Positions 6,933 through 9,837 of a stretch of DNA of 9,837 bases are shown one piece after another. The notes below the pieces were generated by a model, which ran no database searches, was not told where the DNA came from, and worked only from the letters and a program-made list of their open reading frames with translations. The translations under genes were made by a program, and so were the position numbers. The stretch covers positions 1 to 9,837 of the forward strand of contig JAHFSN010000042.1 of the NCBI GenBank assembly GCA_023265735.1. The letters are read 5' to 3'. The DNA comes from Spirochaetaceae bacterium (GTDB taxonomy: Bacteria; Spirochaetota; Spirochaetia; JABEVK01). Position 1 is the first letter of the stretch. Every line of letters starts with the position of its first letter.

Positions 6933-8254
6933 CCCCGGTCGGGGGGCACGTCGACCCCCCTCAGACGGAGCTCGTCGATGTAGAGATCGACGAGCAGGGG
7001 GTCGAGCTTCCCGCTGGCCGCCATCGTCTCCTCCAGAAAGACCACGGCCTGGGCCGGAGTCATCCCCTTCTTGTACGAGCGGCTGTTGTCGGTCATCGCG
7101 TCGTAAACGTCGACCACCGCCAGCATCTCCACGGGCAGCCACCCCAGAGATTCCCCCGAGACAAAGGACCGGGAGTCGCTCCCCAGGACCCTCAGAGTCG
7201 GTACGGACTTGCGCATTCCCCTTTCCCTCTCCAGGCGGGTAAGCCCGTAGCCCCCGGGGTGCCCCAAGGCGTTGTGATGGTCGCCTGCCATCATCCGGGC
7301 CCCATCGTGGGAGTTGCCGTAGTTCATCAGGATCAGACCGGCTCCCAGGAAGACGTGCTGCTGAATCTGCTCGGCGTCGTAGGCCAAGTCGCTCTCGAAG
7401 TAGTCAATATTGCCCATCTTCCCAATGTCGTGGAGGAAGGCCCCCAGGGTGAATTCCTTCTGATCAAGGAACCCGAGGTCGGAGAGCTGGAGCACCTGAT
7501 CGCTGGTCATCAGCCTGTCCTCCAGCCCCGGAAGAAGGGCGTCGTAGGTCCGGCGGTAGACCGACGGAAAGACCTTGCGCAGGTTCCGGGAAAGGCCCGC
7601 CTGATGCCATCCCTGGTAGCGCCGCAGAAAACTCGTATACGAGGTGAACACTCGCAGGACGTGGTTGATAGTTTGGCCGTTGGAAAGGTCTTGGAAACAG
7701 GAGAAGAGTCCCGCCATGAGGGCCGGATCCTCGGCGAATTCCAGGGCCGTTCCCATGATGGCGTCGGTATCCCGGGCCAGGGTCTTCTCGTGGATGGTCA
7801 CGTCGGAGACCTTGAGCTTGAGGGACGCCTTGTTGAGCAGGAAGACCTGGGACACCGTGTCCATGATGACCCGCGCCTTGGCCTCGGGCTCGGCCTTTTT
7901 GACCTTCAGTTCCGCCAGGGCCGTCTTCAGAGCCGAGACCGCCCGGCTGCGTTCCTGGGGGTCCAGGCGCACCAAGGGCGCCAGGAGAGTATCCATGCGG
8001 TCGGTTTCGGCAAAGGCCTGGGACATCCAGTCCCTCTCGACGAGGAAGTGCTTCTGGTCCCTCTCGGCACCGGAGAGGCCCAAGACGGCCGAAGGATCGA
8101 TCGCCTCGGCGTGGTACTCCCCCGACGCCGTCTTCGTGACCCGGTAGACCCGAACGGCTCGCTTTTTCAGCGCCTCGAGGTATTCGACAACGTAGTGACC
8201 GGTGACGGGGAGCAGTTTCCCCTGACCTGGCTCGGCTGGCTGAATGATAGGCAC
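6908..8254 (-). CDS. HD-GYP-type phosphodiesterase, variant GYP motif
   Basis: The 448-residue product has a C-terminal HD-GYP-like domain (about 195-430); such enzymes usually hydrolyse cyclic di-GMP. Probable metal ligands are H198 (NHVLRV), H275-D276 with K279 (LHDIGK), H300, H326-H327 (GDHHNALGHPGGYG) and D382 (VVDVYDAMTDNSRSY). The GYP triplet reads GYG, and the first ligand is 77 residues from the HD pair, longer than I expect for this family, so there is an insertion around 215-260. The N-terminal 190 residues match no sensor domain I know, and there is no receiver domain or membrane helix. The start is GTG 8254 with a poor ribosome-binding site (AGG 8 nt upstream). It lies 44 bp after a small exported-protein gene on the same strand, probably one transcript. 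Activity is likely because the ligands are intact, but specificity is uncertain. Confidence 0.85.
   Translation of the reverse strand: MPIIQPAEPGQGKLLPVTGHYVVEYLEALKKRAVRVYRVTKTASGEYHAEAIDPSAVLGLSGAERDQKHFLVERDWMSQAFAETDRMDTLLAPLVRLDPQERSRAVSALKTALAELKVKKAEPEAKARVIMDTVSQVFLLNKASLKLKVSDVTIHEKTLARDTDAIMGTALEFAEDPALMAGLFSCFQDLSNGQTINHVLRVFTSYTSFLRRYQGWHQAGLSRNLRKVFPSVYRRTYDALLPGLEDRLMTSDQVLQLSDLGFLDQKEFTLGAFLHDIGKMGNIDYFESDLAYDAEQIQQHVFLGAGLILMNYGNSHDGARMMAGDHHNALGHPGGYGLTRLERERGMRKSVPTLRVLGSDSRSFVSGESLGWLPVEMLAVVDVYDAMTDNSRSYKKGMTPAQAVVFLEETMAASGKLDPLLVDLYIDELRLRGVDVPPDRGYAFKTKA
6941..6960 (+). terminator. G/C hairpin after the oxidoreductase gene, possible terminator
   Basis: GGGGGG (6941-6946) and CCCCCC (6955-6960) can form a 6-bp all-GC stem with an 8-nt loop, starting 8 bp after the oxidoreductase stop. 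No T-tract follows (TCAGACGG), and it lies inside the 3' coding end of the HD-GYP gene, so it may be only coding sequence. It is the only terminator-like structure near this convergent junction. Confidence 0.25.
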
Positions 8255-8298
8255 ACTTCCAACCTAAGCCCGCAAAACCAGGAATTCAAGCATGCCGA

Positions 8299-8766
8299 CT
8301 ACGAGGACAGTCCGGCCAGGACCCGGTCCGTGGCCACCTTCACCTGCTGGTCCTCGTCCTTAGATCCCGGGACCAGATCCACCTTGAACGATCCTTGCCG
8401 GATTACCTTGGCGTGGGGACCCACCTCTTCGTAATCGATTCGCTCGAGTTCGGCCCGGCCATCGGCGCCCTTCTTCCAAGTGACCTGCACGTAAAGCACC
8501 TTGTCGGCCCCGTAGCGGGTCGAGAGGGTCCCTAGCCACGTTGGGCTCGGGGCCCCGTCTTCCAGGGAGAAAGCCGTGTCGAAGGCGATGTCGCCCCGGT
8601 CGAAGTAGAAGTCAAACACCTGTTGGATGAGGGCGTTCGACAGAGGACTGCGGAAGTTGGCGGCCAGCGCCTCGGGAACCGATTGGGCGTGGCAGATCAG
8701 GACGGTCTCGGCTTGGGTGGTGGCGGCGGCCAGGACGAGGGTGGCGAGAAGGGCGAGTTTTTTCAT
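8299..8766 (-). CDS. Small exported protein of unknown function
   Basis: The 155-residue product starts with a clear Sec signal peptide: MKK, a hydrophobic stretch LALLATLVLAAA, and a probable cut after TQA (residue 19). There is no lipobox cysteine. The mature part of about 136 residues looks globular and soluble, with a single cysteine at about position 25 (LICHAQ), a middle section rich in F/D and a charged C-terminus. I recognise no family. ATG 8766 is chosen because GGAGGA lies 4 nt upstream and the signal peptide starts there; the in-frame ATG 13 codons earlier would add a charged extension and run into the promoter of the divergent gene. It precedes the HD-GYP gene by 44 bp, so it could be a co-transcribed periplasmic partner, but this is only context. 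Confidence 0.8.
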   Translation of the reverse strand: MKKLALLATLVLAAATTQAETVLICHAQSVPEALAANFRSPLSNALIQQVFDFYFDRGDIAFDTAFSLEDGAPSPTWLGTLSTRYGADKVLYVQVTWKKGADGRAELERIDYEEVGPHAKVIRQGSFKVDLVPGSKDEDQQVKVATDRVLAGLSS

Positions 8767-8804
8767 GGGGTCCTCCGTTCCTCTTCTCGGCGGATTTCGA
8801 TCCA

Positions 8805-8813
8805 TGCTAAAAT
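8805..8813 (+). promoter_or_regulatory. Extended -10 promoter of the NusG-like gene, leaderless
   Basis: TGC-TAAAAT has an extended TG and a -10 hexamer matching TATAAT at 5 of 6 positions. It ends 6 bp before GTG 8820, so the predicted start site coincides with the start codon. No convincing -35 box is seen at 16-18 bp and no ribosome-binding site precedes the GTG. Confidence 0.5.
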
Positions 8814-8819
8814 CCCAGC

Positions 8820-9347
8820 GTGGCCTACTTCGTCATCCGTGTCGCTCCCCGCAAAGAAGAAACCTTCCTCAGGCTCAGCGCCAAGAGGGTCATGGAGGAG
8901 GGGGTGGAAGTCCTGTTTCCCCGGCGCAAGATGGAGCACCTCAAGGGCGGACGGCGAACCCAGGTCGAAGTGGCCCTGTTCCCCGGCTATGTCTTCCTCA
9001 GGGCCGAGCAGGGCCTTCCCCCCTCTTTGTACGACCAAATCCGCACCATCCCCGGATTTACGCATTTCCTGCGGCAGGGCGGCGAGATCTCCGAGGTGAA
9101 GGGCCGGGACCTCGACCTCCTCCGCCATTTCCTCAAATTCGGCGAAATCACCCCCACTAGCCAGGTCACCTTTGACGAGAACCACCGGATCCGCGTGATT
9201 TCGGGACCCATGGAGGGCCTGGAGGGGCAGATCATCCACGTGGACCGGCGCAAACGGCGGGCGAAGATCCGCCTCGACTTCGACCACGGGGTCTTCACCA
9301 TCACCCTGGGTTTTGAGCTCATGGCCAAGACCGAGTCCGTCTCGTGA
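8820..9347 (+). CDS. NusG-family specialised antiterminator (LoaP/UpxY/RfaH type)
   Basis: The 175-residue product has a NusG N-terminal domain (about 1-105: YFVIRVAPRKEETFLRL, then the conserved FPGYVFL at 54-60) and a C-terminal KOW domain (about 119-150: RIRVISGPMEGLEGQIIHVD, then RRKRRAK). Such proteins bind elongating RNA polymerase and suppress pausing or termination. The housekeeping NusG normally sits in a secE-nusG-rplK cluster. This copy instead overlaps a nucleotide-sugar enzyme gene by 4 bp (GTGA), which marks a paralogue dedicated to a polysaccharide operon. The basic RRKRRAK stretch resembles LoaP-type KOW domains, but I cannot separate LoaP from UpxY with confidence. No ops-like DNA element was found in the window. 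The start is GTG 8820, probably leaderless. Confidence 0.88.
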   Translation: MAYFVIRVAPRKEETFLRLSAKRVMEEGVEVLFPRRKMEHLKGGRRTQVEVALFPGYVFLRAEQGLPPSLYDQIRTIPGFTHFLRQGGEISEVKGRDLDLLRHFLKFGEITPTSQVTFDENHRIRVISGPMEGLEGQIIHVDRRKRRAKIRLDFDHGVFTITLGFELMAKTESVS

Positions 9348-9837
9348 ACCCCGAGCTGAGCACCGTGATCCTGGGCGCCGGGTTCGCCGGAACCTCCCTG
9401 GCCCGGGAACTCCGGCAGAAGATGCCCGACCACCGCCTCGAGGCCTTCTGGGACGACGACCCGTCCAAGATCGGCACCACGGTAGAGGGGCTTCCGGTCC
9501 GGGGACCCATTGCCGAGGTGGCCCAGGGTTCTTCGGACGTGGACGTGGCCTTCATCGCCATCCCCAGCGCCACCCGCAACCAGATCCGGTCGATCTGGCA
9601 GACCCTGACCAACGCCGGGGTCCGCAAGGTGCGCATCCTTCCCACCATCAGTCAGATTGTCGACGGCGAGGCCCACCTCGTCCTCACCCGCGAGGTAGAC
9701 CCCCAGGACCTCCTGGGCCGCAACCCCGTCCAGATCAGCCTCAAGGAGAGCCTCAGGTACCTCACGGGCAAACGGGTGCTCATCACCGGGGCCGGCGGCA
9801 GCATCGGAAGCGAATTGGCCCGGCAGCTCCTCTCGGG
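9344..9837 (+). CDS. CapD/WbpM-like nucleotide-sugar dehydratase/epimerase, 3'-partial
   Basis: The visible 164 residues open with a Rossmann-like domain (VILGAGFAGTSLARELR, about 8-24, then DDDPSKIG) of the kind found in the middle of FlaA1/CapD/WbpM/PglF proteins. It continues through REVDPQDLLGRNPVQIS (116-132) into a second nucleotide-binding domain with GKRVLITGAGGSIGSELARQ (142-161), the NAD(P)-binding TGxxGxxG motif of the short-chain dehydrogenase part. These enzymes act on UDP-N-acetyl-hexosamines for capsule, O-antigen or glycan synthesis. The catalytic part lies beyond the window. GTG 9344 overlaps the NusG-like stop as GTGA, so translation is coupled. The four N-terminal membrane helices usual in full-length members are absent, since the overlap fixes the start, so this is a soluble form. 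Confidence 0.87.
   Translation, partial: MNPELSTVILGAGFAGTSLARELRQKMPDHRLEAFWDDDPSKIGTTVEGLPVRGPIAEVAQGSSDVDVAFIAIPSATRNQIRSIWQTLTNAGVRKVRILPTISQIVDGEAHLVLTREVDPQDLLGRNPVQISLKESLRYLTGKRVLITGAGGSIGSELARQLLS

Noticed and set aside
8767..8819. ops-like element or RNA hairpin for recruitment of the NusG paralogue
   Set aside because: No GGCGGTAGC-like sequence or convincing hairpin is present, and the predicted transcript starts at the GTG, leaving no leader.
1..9837. CRISPR array, tRNA/rRNA genes, insertion sequences, toxin-antitoxin or phage genes
   Set aside because: I saw no spaced direct repeats, no cloverleaf-like sequence, no transposase or integrase motif and no terminal inverted repeats; the window is fully explained by the listed genes and control regions.

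Overview
The window is GC-rich bacterial DNA with tightly packed genes, mixed ATG/GTG/TTG starts and 4-bp stop/start overlaps. It is most likely chromosomal DNA of a Gram-negative-type, non-model bacterium. The suf order C-B-D-S-U, a SufU-type scaffold, a LoaP/UpxY-like NusG paralogue and two probable leaderless genes would suit a deep-branching phylum such as Acidobacteriota. That placement is a guess: no rRNA, tRNA or taxonomic marker is present. I saw no mobile element, CRISPR array, origin or integration site.

Layout. (1) 1-639, + strand: an unrecognised protein built from an exact 21-residue repeat, possibly continuing upstream of the window. (2) 643-6148, - strand: one six-gene Fe-S assembly operon read sufT-sufC-sufB-sufD-sufS-sufU. 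SufS takes sulfur from cysteine, SufU relays it, the SufBCD ATPase scaffold builds the cluster, and SufT (MIP18/DUF59) helps maturation or transfer. (3) 6149-6332: a 184-bp divergent control region. It holds a sigma70-like suf promoter, a 10+5+10 bp palindrome resembling an IscR/Rrf2 operator just downstream of the predicted suf start, a second inverted repeat, and a compact extended -10 promoter abutting the next gene. (4) 6333-6932, + strand: a flavodoxin-fold NAD(P)H:quinone-type oxidoreductase. (5) 6908-8766, - strand: a small exported protein followed by an HD-GYP-type phosphodiesterase whose 3' end overlaps the oxidoreductase gene by 25 bp. (6) 8820-9837, + strand: a NusG paralogue translationally coupled (GTGA) to a nucleotide-sugar dehydratase/epimerase that runs off the window. 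This looks like the start of an exopolysaccharide locus with its own antiterminator.

How it fits together. Fe-S assembly and the quinone/flavin reductase share a divergent control region, consistent with a common redox or Fe-S-status response. HD-GYP (c-di-GMP turnover) next to a polysaccharide operon is a common lifestyle-switch neighbourhood, though no direct link is shown here. The most notable signals are the IscR-like operator with no regulator gene in the window, two genes whose -10 box lies exactly 6 bp before the start codon (probable leaderless mRNAs), the 21-residue repeat protein, and the NusG paralogue fused by overlap to a dehydratase that lacks the usual membrane helices.
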